A stretch of DNA of 64,000 bases, from positions 868,001 to 932,000 of the forward strand of contig BRON01000007.1 of NCBI GenBank assembly GCA_024345305.1, written 5' to 3'. The stretch's first letter is position 1; every line of letters begins with the position of its first letter. This DNA is from Mrakia gelida. Taxonomy: Eukaryota > Basidiomycota > Tremellomycetes > Cystofilobasidiales > Mrakiaceae. Made by a program: the position numbers and the translations under genes. Shown in pieces: positions 46,783 to 58,891 of this stretch. The notes beneath the pieces were generated by a model that was not told the origin of the DNA, made no database searches, and saw nothing but the letters and a program-made list of their open reading frames with translations.

Positions 46783-49444
46783 TCACTTTGTTGCCTTCCC
46801 TGCCTTCAATCCCACCCTCACCTCTACTTCCAGCTCCTCCCACTTCCTTCCCCAACCCCCATCATCCAACATCTTCCTTATCCCCTTCCTGACTCCCTTC
46901 GCTCCCGTGTAAACGACCTTGACGCTCCTCATCGAAGGGCAGAGGGAGTCGAAGAGGGAGACGAGGGTCGGACGATACGACGCGACCTTCCCTCCCGTTC
47001 CTCCGATGAGAGCGAGAACGCCAGACGTGGCTGATCTGAACGGCGAGGAAGCGAGAAGACCCTCGGGGAGGGAAGCGACGTGGTGACCGTGTTGAACTCC
47101 GAGGTCGACGTGGTCGATTCGAGTCCAAGCTCGAAGGGAGAGGAGCGTTCTCCAAGTCGGATCTCCCTCCTCCTCCTCGTCGTTGTCGTTCGACGAGAAG
47201 CCGCCACCGAGGGACTGGAGGGCGAGAGAAGAGGGATCGAACCATGGGAGGATGGGGAGGAGAGGATCGATGAGGTCGAGATGGATGATGGTGAGACGAT
47301 AGAGGAGGAGAGGGTGAGCGGAGAGGTGGGCTGAGGGTGAGAGACGCGACGCGAGGTCAAGCGAGGATCCTTCGTCTTCGTATCCTGATCGGAAGTCCAG
47401 AACGAGTTGTCTAACGAGACGAAGCTCCGACCTCCTGTTTTCGGTCCTAGCGGCGACGTCCTCGGGGTTAATCGACGGATCGAGGGAAGGGTCGAAGAGG
47501 AAGCTCTCGACCTGCCTCCAGCTTCGAAGCGTGACGACTTTGTAGAGGACCGGAAGGGTAGCCGAGTGGAAGGTCCTGGAGATGCGAGCGGTGGCCGTGA
47601 GGGTGGAGAGGGGGAGGAAGGAGAGAATTCGAGTCGTGAGGTTCGACGGTAGATCCGAGAAGGACGCGTACTGCAAGAAAGAACGAGAGACAAGGATGTT
47701 AGTGAGGCGAGTTGGTATAGCGCTTAGTAGAAGTCGAGAGAGTGGATGAACCCCTGCTTCGGCGATGTTTCGATGCAAGATTTCTGGAACAAGAGGGGGA
47801 AGAAAGGGACGATTAGCGCTCGAAGATGGGTCAAAGCGAGCAGATCAGGTAGATAAGGAAAAAAACGAACCAGATGCTTCAACCAACTTGGATCTGAATT
47901 CATCAGAGGTTCTGCACAGGAGAAGCTCTTCCGGGTCGAACTTGAGGAATGAGTCCATGATCGACGACGAGCAGAAGGGATGGTATTGCGCCAGATTCCA
48001 CTTCAGACTCGCTCTCGCCGTCTCCTCGACCAGCCGTGCGACGCTCTTGTTGATCTTTTGCGGCGGACCTCCTCGGTGATCGTTCCTCGCCGCGAGGAAA
48101 AAGGACTCGGCCTTCATGTAGGAGAGGAGAGAGAGGAGAGGGGAGGGGTCGCACTCGACGTCGCTTGAGAACGACCAGCGTTTGAAGGAAGGGTACTCGA
48201 CCACGAGGTTACGAAGAACAAGAGGTCTTGTTTTGAGGGAGAGAGGGACGGGTCCGAAGAAGCCGTATCTGGGCGCGTCGTACTCTTCCTCCCGTCGTCC
48301 CCAGAAGGTCCGTTTCGAACCCGGAGCCTTCTCGAACCGAATCGACAGCTCGCGGATCGAGTCCCACTCCTTCCTCCTCCTCTCGGCGTGACGAACGGCG
48401 ACCTCGGAACCGACGAGGATGAGGGTTCCTGGGAGGAAGAACGACTTGAGCTTCGACCATCTCGTGATGAGGACCTTGGAGTAGAGGAAGGGGATGGCGA
48501 CGTCGTGGATCCTCTGGCTGACCGTGAGGCAGGAGACGAGAGTGGGCTTGGGAAGGTAGGAGAGGATTTGAGCGAGGAGTTCGTTGGGAAGGGAGTGAAT
48601 GGTCGCGAGCTGAAGGGGTTGGAAACGACGCGACGCGACGCGACGCGAGTCAAATTCTGTAGATGTGAAGGGACGGAGGGAAGATAGCAGCGCTCACTCC
48701 CGCCTCAGCAATCCATCTGTGTAATCTCTCTGTGGCGAGCGAAGGAAGAAGAGGGAGAACGATGAGCCGCCGCGTCGCGCGTCGAGCGAGAAGAAGGGAA
48801 AGAAGCAAGCGATCGCGACTGGACTCACCCACAGCAGCCTTAGTCAGCTCGAGACGACGAGAATCTACAAAGATAGCGCAAGCTATCTCGTCTGGCTCCG
48901 CTTCCATGATGAAATCGACGACCTTGAGGACGCAGAAGGCTTGGATGGGACCGACGGCGGAACGAAGGGCGTTCCTCAACGTCTCGAGAGCGAACGAGCG
49001 AGGGGAAACATGATGGGACCAAACGGGATTGTAGATTTTGCGAGTTTGGAAGTCTGGCGATTCCAGAAAGGCGAGCAGTGGAGCTGCGAGGGCGAGTTGG
49101 TAGCCTTCGACTCGAAGGAGGGGGACGCTGAGGGGAGTCGTCTTCAGATGGATCGGGATGGGATGGAGGGGATGGTCGAGGGTGTACTGATTGGGTTGGA
49201 TGTAAAGCTCTCGAATCATCTCCAGCTCGATCCTTCTGCCTTCTCTGACGGAGTTGCCGAGGGGAGGGATGAAGAAGGAGTGGACTCGGCTCCAACTGTT
49301 GAGCTCGACCTTTCGGTAGAGGATCCTGATCGAGACGTCGTGGAGATGCTGGCAGGTTCGACCGACGACTGAGAGATCCTTCTTGGGGAGGTAAGAGAGG
49401 ATGTCGGTTTGGACCTCGTTGGGAATCGAGAGGAGGAGAGACAT
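46783..49444 (-). CDS. Protein with three tandem F-box units joined by 32-nt micro-exons
   Basis: Five exons on minus join perfectly in phase: 49444-48829, 48729-48698 (32 nt), 48609-47871, 47783-47752 (32 nt) and 47670-46783. Each large exon begins with an F-box: LLSIPNEVQTDILSYLPKKD, IHSLPNELLAQILSYLPKPT and FSDLPSNLTTRILSFLPLST. Each is followed by a HDVxIxxLYxKV-type helix and a leucine-rich region like those of LRR-type F-box proteins. The two micro-exons encode near-identical 11-residue linkers (RLHRWIAEAG and ILHRNIAEAG). F-box proteins bind Skp1 to place substrates on SCF ubiquitin ligases. Three in one chain is rare. The alternative is three tandem genes whose starts are hidden, but only the first unit has an upstream ATG in good context (49442-49444). 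Confidence 0.75.
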
Positions 49445-49908
49445 GGCTGGAGAGAAGCGGGAGGGGAAGGAGGAGCAAGGCGAGTCAGAGTCAGCTCGCA
49501 CTTCTTCGAAGTTCGACGAGAAGGGCAAGAGCACAGACCCTTTCACTCACCCGATGATTGGATTGAAATGTTTTGCTGATACGAAGACGAGGTCTCGACT
49601 AGAGAACGACGGAAGGAAGGGGAGAGGGTCGAAGTGAGAAGGGAAGGAGCTCGGAAGTCGAGCTTCGCACTTCGTCCCCCTTATTGGGCTTCGTGGTTAG
49701 TCGCCGCTGAGGCCGCCTCGTTGTTAGGGAAAACTTCTAGACCCCTTCTCGGCGGAATTTCACAGCTGCAATTCTCCTCTCTAGCTCAATGAAGGGCTTG
49801 ATAGATTGTTTCGGTTTCGGGCGAGCGCCGACGAACGAGGCAGCTCGACGAACGAGATGGGAAGCACAACGTGAAAGCTCAAGATTTCATAGACGAAACA
49901 ACGACAGA
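49445..49908. promoter_or_regulatory. Promoter of the triple F-box gene
   Basis: 464 bp between the F-box gene start and the 3' end of ligase copy 2, both on minus. A CCAAT-type pentamer occurs on minus (plus: TTATTGGG at about 49682). No gene seen. Confidence 0.45.
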
Positions 49909-52814
49909 TCAAAGCTTCGAACGGATCTGAACCTTCCCTGACTTGAAATCGGCGGCTGCCCGGTCTCGCAGCTGTCGTCGAAGAATCTTTCCGGCGGTAC
50001 TGAAGAGCGAGACGCGACGAGGGAGAAAGACGTCAGAACGACTCTCGTGAAGAAACGGAACGGGCTATGGAAGGCGAGGGACTCACGACTTGGGGATCTC
50101 CTCAATGAGATGGACACCTGAAGTTGGAAAAAGAGGAAACGAGACGAGTCAGCGAGGGCTCGCGACGAGAGTTGAAGAGGGTAAGGATCAGGGCTGACCT
50201 CCTCTGAGTCGCTTGTAGTCGGTGACCTGAGAAGAGAGATGGAGGTTGAGGGTCAGACGGGAGCTCGGCGGAGCTGATGAGAACGGTAACGTACCTGAGT
50301 AGCGATCCATCGCTCGAGATCGTACTCGAGCTTTTGTCGACCTTCCTTTCCTCCTTTGATGCTCGCGTAGCCTCCAGTAGGGACGACGTAGGCTCTGTGA
50401 GGTTGTCGAAGAATCTGAGGTCAGCTTCGCGGGAAATTTGAGACGGAGATCAAGAGGAAGAGCCGAGTCGACGAACCTTGGAACCTCAGTCGCTCGCTCC
50501 TCGTCCCAAACTCCAATGACTCCGACGTCGGCGACGAGTTCGTGAGCGAGGAGCTTGGCCTCGAGCTCAGCAGGAGGGACTTGGAATCCTTTGTACTGGA
50601 GAAGAGCGAAGACAGCAGAAAAGCGGGAGTCAGGTCGCGTCGAGAAACGACCTCGCGAGGTTTCGGAGACGACTCACTTTGATCAACTGATACGGAGAGA
50701 GGGAGGGGGATGGAAGTCAGCGAAGATGGTAAGAAAGAATACTAGCGGATCGAGGACTCACCTCCTTCTTTCGGTCGACGATGCTGAGGGAGGGAAAGGA
50801 GAGAAGAGTGTCAGCTCGACGCGTCTTCGATTCTCGATGACTCGCGCCTGACTTCCTTCGCATCCCCCGAACGATTCACGAGAGACGACGACTCACTAGA
50901 AGAAGCCTCGAGCGTTGACGATCGCGATGTCTCCAGTCTTGAACCATCCGTCGAAGGTGATACTCTCTCTTGTCGCTCGAGGATTCCTCCAGTATCCCTT
51001 CCTGCAGATACCAGAGCGACGAGAAGGAGTCAGCGATCAGCCAGCATGATGCAAGGGAGGTACGAAAACGTACATGACGTTAGTTCCCCTGATCCAAAGC
51101 TCTCCTCGTTGCTCCATTCCCTTCTCGACGTCCTTGTCGTCGTCGTCGACCAGCCTGGCTTGAAGGTTGGGCAGAAGGAGTCCAATCGATCCGTAGTCTT
51201 GCTCGGTAGCGTTTCCAGGGGTGACGGTGCAGAACGGACTCGTCTCGGTGAGACCTGAGAGAAGGAAAACGACGTCAGGTCAGCGACGCGTTGAGAATCG
51301 ACGAGAAAACAGCGAGAAGACGAACCGTAAGTCTGCAAGATGTTGAGATGAGGGATAGCCCTCAGAACTTTTCGGGTAAGCTCAGGTCCAAGAGGAGCTT
51401 TGCAACGCAGAAGAATCGGAGGAAGTCAGCCAACGCGTCGAGGGAGAAGTCGAAGAACGCTCGAACTCACCAGCTCCACAGACGACAGCCTTCAAGCTCG
51501 AGAGATCGTGCCTCTTCGAGATGTTGCCTTGGGAGAGGGAGACGAGCATAGGGGGGACGGTGGCGGAGAACTGACGAAAAACAAGATCAAGCAAGGTCAG
51601 CTCGCCAGTCGTTCGAGAGGAAAACCGTCGACGCGAAGGAAGAGGAGGACGAACGAAGACTCGGTGTCGTGCGATAGCAGCTCCGAACAGGTCGGGACTG
51701 AACTTCTTCAAGAAGACTTGGAGAACCTGAAGTTTGAAGCAGGTGAGGATGGAGACGAGACCGAAGATGTGGTAGGCGGGAAGAGGCTGGAATCGAGAGA
51801 GGGAGAGGTCGGAGGTCAGCTCGTCGCTTCGAAAGACTCGACAAACGGTGAGGAACCCACTTGAAGGACGTTCTGCTGTCCGGGAAGAAGGACGGGCCAC
51901 TCTTGGCAGGTAACAGCGACGATGGTGAGAACTAGTGGAGGGAGAAAGGCGAAAGAAGGGCAGAAGGAGGGGAGGTCAGCCTTAGATGATCGGAGGGAGG
52001 ACGCGTCGTTTGCGAGGTGCGGGACGAACCGTTTCGATGAGTCGAAGCGACTCCTTTGCTCCTTCCAGTCTATCAAAAACAAGCGAATCAGCTTCTTCGT
52101 CAACTCTAGGACTCGTTTCAGGCTGTGGGTACTCACAGTTCCCGAAGAGTAGCAAAGGAAAGCGACATCGTCCGCTCGAGGTCGAACTCCCTGCCTCAAC
52201 CTGCTCCCTTCTTCTCCTCCGACCCTCAGGTCCGCGAAGTCCCTGTAGCCAGCAATCCTAGGACCGCCCAGAGAGTCTCCCAAGATGTAAACCCTCTCCC
52301 TCCATCCTGCTGCCTGATCCTGAAGAGCTTCCTCCAGAACTCCGAGGAGCGAAGGGTGAACGAGAACGATACCTGCCCTCGCGTCCTCCAGCTGATACTT
52401 CAGGTCCTCGGCTTGGTAACTTGAAGACGCGAGGGTAGCGATGATTCCGAGAGGAGAGGAGAGGCATGCGAGGAGAGCGATTCCGAAGGAGGTGGTGTTG
52501 GGAGAGAAGATGGCGACGGTGACCTTGTCCTCCTCCTTCGAGTGAGTGTAGGGAAGAGCGGCGAGAGGGAGGGAGGGTTGAGGAACGACGGGAGTGATTC
52601 CTTGGGACCACATCTTGGTAAGACCAGCACCGAGCTCCCCCGAAAGTCGGTAGACGTCTGCTTGAGTGATGGAGGAGGAGGGAGGGAGAGCTGCATCGAC
52701 GACAGAGAGGTTCGAGGGAGAGTCGGATGGTCGAGCGAACTCGGGAGCGAAGAGGTAGGTGTAGAGGTCGACTGATGGGATGTCGACCGAGGGTTTGAGA
52801 GAGGTATAGATCAT
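49909..52814 (-). CDS. Peroxisomal acyl-CoA synthetase / 4CL-like enzyme, copy 2
   Basis: Start at 52812-52814 (MIYTSLKPSVDIPSVDLYTY), stop at 49909-49911. Same domain plan and many of the same intron positions as the copy at 29530-32474. The P-loop CYSSGT is again split at an intron, GYGLTETSP occurs, followed by RGTNVMKGYW and [11 protein letters not shown]; the C-terminus [16 protein letters not shown] carries the catalytic-loop lysine. It ends IRSKL, giving a PTS1 peroxisomal signal. It forms acyl-CoA from a free acid plus ATP and CoA. N-terminal sequences of the two copies differ clearly (for example YLFAPEF versus WFFSPQF), so the duplication is not recent. The substrate is unknown. It shares a 547-bp upstream region with the divergent beta-lactamase-fold gene. 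Confidence 0.92.
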
Positions 52815-53361
52815 GATGCTTGTAGTGGTGAAGGAAGGGGGCAGGAAGGTGGATGTTGAAGGTCAAAGAGCGAAAGGAAAGAAAGGGAAGGACCGGACCC
52901 AGGTCAGATGTTGGAAAGCCCAACCCGAGAGGCCACAATGCCTGAGCCTCGGTCACCTGTAGGTTCGGTCTCTGAGCGAGCGTCTTGGAAGAAAAACTTC
53001 GATGTGTACTCGCCACGGCCTGTTTCGTTGGAGATGGGTGTTCAAGGAAGAAAGCGGGTCGAAAGGGAAGGGGCGAGCTCATCGAAACAAGCTCGACCCA
53101 AACACCTGACCCAACCTCGATGAGCTTTTTGCTTCCCTCCTCTTTATCTTTTCTCGGACCTTTTCGATGAGCACTCCTCGTTCCGTCCTCTCTTTCTCGT
53201 CCCCTGCTCACCTTCAGGTCCTTCTTCCATCTCCCAAGCTCAAGAAAATAAGCTGACAGTCGACGGATAACTCCGAGGGCTCGTCCAAACCGCCGACGTC
53301 CTCTTTTCTCTTTTCCTCTCAGCCACAACCTCCTCCTTCTCCCCTCCTCGACTCCTACGCC
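52815..53361. promoter_or_regulatory. Divergent promoter, ligase copy 2 / beta-lactamase-fold enzyme
   Basis: 547 bp between divergent starts. A CCGAGAGGC ... GCCTCGG imperfect inverted arrangement lies at about 52924-52954. Low-scoring plus frames here are shadows. Shared regulation of the two enzymes is possible but unproven. Confidence 0.45.
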
Positions 53362-55058
53362 ATGCCTTCTCCCTCCATCTCTTCTTCGACCAAAGCTAAG
53401 CTGGATTCCATCCTCGAGAAGGCAGCTCTCGACCTTCCGGGCTGCTTCTTCACCGTCGTCAACTCGGATTCCGTCCTTTATTCTGCTCGAGCTGGAAGAG
53501 TCGACGTCCTCAAGCCAGCAGGTCCAGGGAACGAGGTTGACGAGAACACTATCTTGTGCTTCTTTTCTACCACCAAGCTTCTGACCTCGGTGAGTGGACT
53601 GCTGCGAGGATGGACGACGAGGAGGAGGAGGAAGAGGAGGGAGGAAGAAAGCGCCGAGCTCATCCCCATCTCGTCGTTCGCTTCCCTTTCCTTTGCAGGT
53701 CGCCATCCTTCAGCTCATCGATCGAGGACTCCTCGCTCTCGACACCCCAGTATCTCCCATCCTCCACGAGCTCGTTACTCCTCTCAAAATCATCGCTTCC
53801 GTCGATCCAGAGACTTCGCTTCCTGTTTACGAGACCTCGACGAAGGAGATCACCATCGTTCGTTTCGTCCTCCCCTTCCCTCGTCGTACACGCCAAGCTG
53901 ACCTCTCTCTCCCTACAGGCCACTCTCCTCAACCAATCCTCTGGCTTCGGAGCTGAGTTCGGACCCAAGATCTCGGCTTGGAAGAAGCAGACGAAGATCG
54001 GAGACGGATTTGTGAATTCGTGTAAACTTACCAACCTCGTCAATACCCCTCCTTGCTACCCCGCTGGAGAGACCTTCGAGTATGGAAACTCAGCCGAGTA
54101 AGTAGTCCCTTCACCTCATTTCTCTTCCTGAGCCCGAACACGCGACTGACGAGATCTCGAACGCGTGCTGGCAGATGGCTCGGTCTATTCATCCAACGTT
54201 TGACGGGCGCTCCTCTCGAGGAGTACTTCCAGAAGAACCTCTTCGAGCCTCTAGGAATCACCGACACCACCTTCTACCCTCATCGGACTCCCGAGTTCAA
54301 GGAGAGGGTCATGCCTCTGCGGTGGTGGGACGCCGAGAAGAAGGAATTTCAGCCCTTCACGAATCAGTTCGACGGCTTGAAGTTGCCTCGAGAGTGAGTC
54401 GTTTCTGCTCGTTTCCTTCGAAACTTCGAGTATCTGACGCGTTCTCTTCTCCTTTACTCACTCTATCAGAACCGAGGACATCGAGTATCCGGTCGCCGGA
54501 GGAGGAATCTACACCTCTCCCAACTCCTACGCTCGAATCCTTCAATCCCTCCTCCGCGACTACACCTCCCCTTCCTCCACTCCCACCCCGACTCTCGGCC
54601 TCTCCCCTTCCTCCCTCGCGTCCATCTTCAAAGGAACTCTCTCGGAAACCGCTCTTCCTGGTCTCTCGTCCGTGATGGGGAGAATGAGTCCTCAGTCGAA
54701 GGAGTGGAAAGCTGGCTCGCACGACTGGACGACAGCTTTGTGTTTGTGGAACGAGCGGAAGACTGGGGAGGACGGGAAAGAGTGGGGACATCTCGAGGGA
54801 TTCTGCGGATGGGGAGGAGCTGGAAATACGACGATGGGGATCGATCCAAAGGCGGGAATCGCGGTGAGTGAAGAGCACGACGTGTCGTCTCCGTCCCGAA
54901 CTTCTCTTCGTTCGTTACCCTCGCTGACCTCTTCTCCTTGTCGTGTTTGACTCGTTTAGATCGTTTGGTCGTCCAACTTCTTGCCCCCCAACGAGACTCG
55001 AGCGAAGCAGGTCACTCTGGAGATGGAGCGGGTGTTGTACGAAGGACTGGGACTCTGA
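53362..55058 (+). CDS. Class-C beta-lactamase-fold serine hydrolase/transesterase
   Basis: ATG at 53362 (MPSPSISSSTKAKLDSILEK), TGA at 55056-55058, about seven exons. The serine beta-lactamase-like fold is shown by FFSTTKLLTS (SxxK motif, Ser about 69, Lys about 72), EYGNSAEWLG (YxN motif) and the late FCGWGGAGNTTMGIDPKAGI, standing in the position of the third motif (KTG-like; here WGG). IDRGLLALDTPVSP and FQKNLFEPLGITDTTFYP are standard for this family. Fungal members are esterases or acyltransferases of secondary metabolism (LovD/EstB type), not antibiotic resistance. There is no signal peptide or PTS1, so it is probably cytosolic. The natural substrate is unknown. It shares a promoter region with ligase copy 2, which would supply an acyl-CoA; a joint role is speculative. 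Confidence 0.9.
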
Positions 55059-55189
55059 GGGAGATAGATTGCGCTTCTCGATCGATGCCTGTGCTTCTAC
55101 AGCTCTCTCGCGACGAGAGATACGTGGTGCGATACGCAAGATGTGATATCCATCAAAGCTGTGAATACGAGACTATCTAAAACTCGCAT
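55059..55189. terminator. Convergent 3' ends (beta-lactamase-fold gene and flavoenzyme)
   Basis: 131 bp between two facing stop codons, AT-richer at 55140-55190 (GACTATCTAAAACTCGCATC), as expected for 3' ends. Confidence 0.4.
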
Positions 55190-57464
55190 CTAAGTACTAA
55201 ATCCATGCCCTCTCGCCGCCTTCGCGCTCGACTTCAACGCCGTCAATCTCTCCTCCGTCAACTCGTAAACATCCGGAAGACGCGTCTCCTTGAACTCCAG
55301 CTCCGGATCGGAGATCAGCCTCGCCAGCACCGGAGCAGCAGTGAAGATCCTCGCCATCCCATGGCCGTTATGTCCAGCGATAACGAACAGTCCCTCCTTC
55401 TCTGGAACCCTCCCGATCCAAGGCACCCCGTCCGAGCTCATCCCCAGCACCCCACTCCACGAATAATCAATCCCCTCCCCAGCACTCATATCGTCGTAGC
55501 TCCCCCATCCTTCGAACTCCTTCGACGTAAAGTCAGCGATCGCGTCCTGGATTGGAACGAAGTCGCTTAATCGGTCGTCTGCTTTGAGTTCGGGATTGGA
55601 AGCGAAGAGTTTCGAGAGTTGCGGGTAGCCTGGGTTATCTCCACCAAAGAGGAGGATCCCGTCGGTGCTGGATCGAGGGTTGATAGCTGAGTCGATAGGA
55701 GTGGTCAAACGAAGACGGGAAGGGGAGGAAGAGGAACGTGATGAGTCGAGGGACGCGGAGAAAGACGGAAATGGATGGGAGAACAGAGACGAGGAAGGTA
55801 AGGGCCTAGACTTACAGAACAGAGAGCCTGTATGCCAAGAAGGGAAAGGAGGAGGGATGGGATCGAGAGTCAGGACTCGTGAGGAAAAAGCGACGCGCGA
55901 CGCGAGAGCGGAAGAGGACGGGAATCAAAGGGAAACGAAAAAGCTTACCTCCAGGCATCATGACCCCCATCGAGTTCTGCAGCGTCTCGCTCCCCGAGAA
56001 GCTCGGCGGCGGAACCACTTTCGTGCACATGAAGGCCTGAGGATCGACTCGTCCGTCGAGGAGAGGAAGAAGTGTTGAGACGAACGCGTTCGTTGCGTGG
56101 ACCACCTTGGGAGTGATGATGGATCCCCGCTCCTTCGTGTCGACGGACCAGAGGGGAGAGGTTGAGGAGAGGGTGGAGACAGAGGTGATGGAGGTGACGG
56201 TGGTGTGGGTTTGGAGGTTGAGGCCGAGAGGGAGGGATTCGTTGAGGAGATGAGCGACGACCTTCCAGGGGTAGAAGGACGCTGCAGGGTAGCTCCAGAC
56301 GGCTTCGGCACTCTTGATTCGGGAGATCTAGAAGAGAGGAAGATCAAGAGAATGGTAAGGCTTCGGAAGAAGAGCTGGGCAGAAGGGAGGGAGAGGCGAC
56401 GAACTCGAGCAGCTTCCTCCTTGTCGGTCGTCAACACGACTCGACTGACGTCTCCCCCAGCGAGCTTGTAGGCCTCGAAAGCAGCTTGACCGGCTTTGGA
56501 GACTTCCTCTCCCACCGCGACGTCCATCTAAAGGAAGTAAAAGCTTGAGTCAGGTGGTAAAAACGAACCAAGGGTGGGAAGAGCGAGAGAGCTCACCGTC
56601 GTCCCAGTCCAAAGATCACAATCAATCTTCTCCTTCTTCACGAACGCAACGAGGTTCGAGTAGGTCTCCCATTCGTTGTCCCTACAAACAGACAGGTACG
56701 TTATCAGTACGAGCTTCGTTCGAGGTCGCGAGCTTGATCCTTGGTTCTCACAAGATCTGTTGACGAAGAAAGCGAGAGACGAGGTCAGCTTCGACCATTC
56801 AAGCTTCTCTCTCGGGTCGAGAGAGACAGCTCACCTTCCTAGCCTGCTCCGATCCAAACCTCTTCTCGTACTTCGCATACCCTCTCCACTGATCCGGCTT
56901 GCAATGGCCAGCATTCTTGAGGGAGAAAGAAGGAAAGGACGAGGGCGAGAACGAAGGTCAGCTCAACCATCGAAGCCATCAACTCGAGCGCTGCTGCAAG
57001 AAGAGTGGAGACTCATCTTCCGGTCGCTCCACTACAGGTCTCTCTAGCTTCTAGCATGACGATGCTCTTTGGCGGGTTGTCTCCTTTGAGAAGCGAGTAG
57101 GCGACGAGAGCGCCGCTCATCTGCGAGAAGGGAAGGAAGGGAGGGAAAGGAAAAGGTCAGCTTCGACGAACTTCTCTCCTTCTCGCCCTCTCCCCCCTTC
57201 CGTTCAAGCTTTGAGAAAACTCACCCCACTTCCGATGATAACCACCTCAGCCTTCTCAGGCAACTCCTCCGTCGACCGATGGTTCAAGAGAGGGTTGGCT
57301 CGGACGCCCTGAAGCCAGTAAGAGAGGGAAGGTCGAGGGACTGGGAAACGACCGTCGGCTGGGGGGTTGAAGGAGGGAACGGCGGCTTCGATGGGAGGGG
57401 AGGGCTGAGAAGATGATCCTCCGAGTCGGAGGGAAGACGTGAGAGTCGAGAGGATGGTGCTCAT
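55190..57464 (-). CDS. FAD-dependent oxidoreductase, DAO family
   Basis: Start at 57462-57464 (MSTILSTLTSSLRLGGSSSQ), stop at 55190-55192, about eight exons on minus. The FAD-binding GxGxxG is split by an intron: AEVVIIGSG in the first exon and MSGALVAYSLLKG in the next. VMLEARETCSGATGRNAGHC is the second typical DAO signature. The C-terminal half has GVLGMSSDGVPWIGRVPEKE and GLFVIAGHNGHGMARIFTAA, which close the flavin pocket in sarcosine/glycine-oxidase-like enzymes. The enzyme should oxidise a C-N bond of an amine or amino acid and reduce oxygen to peroxide. There is no PTS1 (ends HGFST) and no clear signal peptide, so it is probably cytosolic; the first helix is weakly amphipathic. The exact substrate cannot be inferred. 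Neighbours are not obviously of the same pathway. Confidence 0.9.
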
Positions 57465-57753
57465 GGCTGTTGCAAGAGCAAGAGGAGCTAGGAGGATGAG
57501 TTGAGAGGCCGGAGATCGTTGGGTCGGACCTGACCGTCGTGATTCGTGACATCTGTTATCTCGCTAGATATGTTGAGATGGTGCTGCAAGAGAGATGGGA
57601 TGAATCAGAAGGGTCAGCAAGGAGCTCCAGTTTCAGCTCAGGGCCTGAAAGAAACTGACCAAGAAGTTCTGAGCTCCTCGCGTCGAGTTCTCCTTCGTTC
57701 GCCGCGTGTTCCCCAGCTCTCTCGCACACAACACCACGACAAGAAGTGATGAA
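57465..57753. promoter_or_regulatory. Promoter of the DAO-family gene
   Basis: 289 bp upstream of the flavoenzyme start, reaching to the PSF2 stop codon on the same strand. No distinct motif was identified. Confidence 0.4.
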
Positions 57754-58891
57754 TCAATCATCTTCATCATCGTCGTCGTCTCCTCCTTCCCTTCGTGCAC
57801 CTCCCTCCTCCTCAGCGACCTCCAGCGTCCCCATCACTCCCATAGCTCGAACGAAGAACGGTCGAAGCTCGTTGATCTCTAACGGACTCAGATTCGTCAA
57901 CTGTCAAACCATCACCACCGACCACGAAAGCCTCGGTTAGCTCTCGGACCCTCCAAGTCAGGCGACGGAAAAGGAGAGTAGGAGGAAAGCGAAGAAGCGA
58001 AGACGAACCTGCAGGTACTCTCCGTTCAGCCCAGTCCCTTCGACTCCAATCTGAGGCATGATAGCGGTCCGAAGCTTGGCTTGACGGACTTCACGGATGT
58101 CTTTCAGGAGTGAACGAAGTTGGGAGGGGGAGATGAGGTTGTCGGGAGCGCTGTAGAGATCACAAACGAAGGTCAGCTTCTCGCGTTCGCTCGTTCGAAG
58201 CTCACGCGTCTTTGGGTCGAGCTCATTTCCCTTCCCCTCCTTCCTTCCCTCACGAGAGCTTCTTCGCTTCATCCCTCCGCCGACCCAGTGAGCGCTTTAA
58301 CGAGTTTGAGAAGCATGCTCATGGGACTCACGCGTCTAGTAGAAGTTTCGAGATCTCTAAAAACCTTCTCGAAGGCAAGGGAGCGAGGGAATCCGTCAAG
58401 CTCTGTTCGGTCGCCAGAAGCGCCTGTAGCGACTCTGTTTCGACATCAAGACAAGCGCGACCAGCAGTGAGACGCGTCAGTTCCCCATGTCTACTGCTTC
58501 CTGAAGTCTGGAGTTCTCTGAGAGGGAGCTAGAGAGCTGGAACTGACCGACGTTCAACCAGTCCGGCGGGACGACATGACACCTCCTCTTCCCTTTGAGG
58601 TTGACAGCCAGCCATACAGGGACTCGCGTCTTTTGCGGTGGTCGGAAGGGACCGTAGACTCCCTGTTGTCCAGTAGAGCGAAGAAGCGAGAGTCAGCGAG
58701 ATGAAGAGGGCGAACGGGTGAGCTCTGAAGACGAGAAGGAGGAGGGAGGGAGGGAGGAGGGATGGACGAACGGAGAGCAATCGAACTGAGTCCATTCCGA
58801 ACAAGGGAACGATGGAGAGATGATCCTCTTCTGATATGAACTCCATCTCCTGAGGTGTTAACGAGGACGCGTGAGTAGCGGGGAGAGCCAT
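57754..58891 (-). CDS. PSF2: GINS complex subunit Psf2 (DNA replication)
   Basis: Start at 58889-58891 ([20 protein letters not shown]), stop at 57754-57756, several exons on minus. The N-terminus with [20 protein letters not shown] followed by [23 protein letters not shown] and [13 protein letters not shown] is the diagnostic Psf2 block. The C-terminal part has [13 protein letters not shown] and, in the last exon, [20 protein letters not shown], then a poly-acidic end ([10 protein letters not shown]). Psf2 with Sld5, Psf1 and Psf3 forms GINS, the Cdc45-Mcm2-7 helicase partner at replication forks. Length is about 225 residues, normal for the family plus the acidic tail. Essential in other fungi. 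The last intron starts with GTTCGT right after EYLQ. Confidence 0.93.

Noticed and set aside
53362..55058. Antibiotic-resistance beta-lactamase
   Set aside because: SxxK and YxN are present, but fungal members of this fold are esterases or transesterases; no signal for periplasm or secretion.
58471..58478. MluI cell-cycle box controlling PSF2
   Set aside because: The ACGCGT copy lies in an intron, like dozens of others in non-replication genes, so promoter function cannot be claimed from this site.
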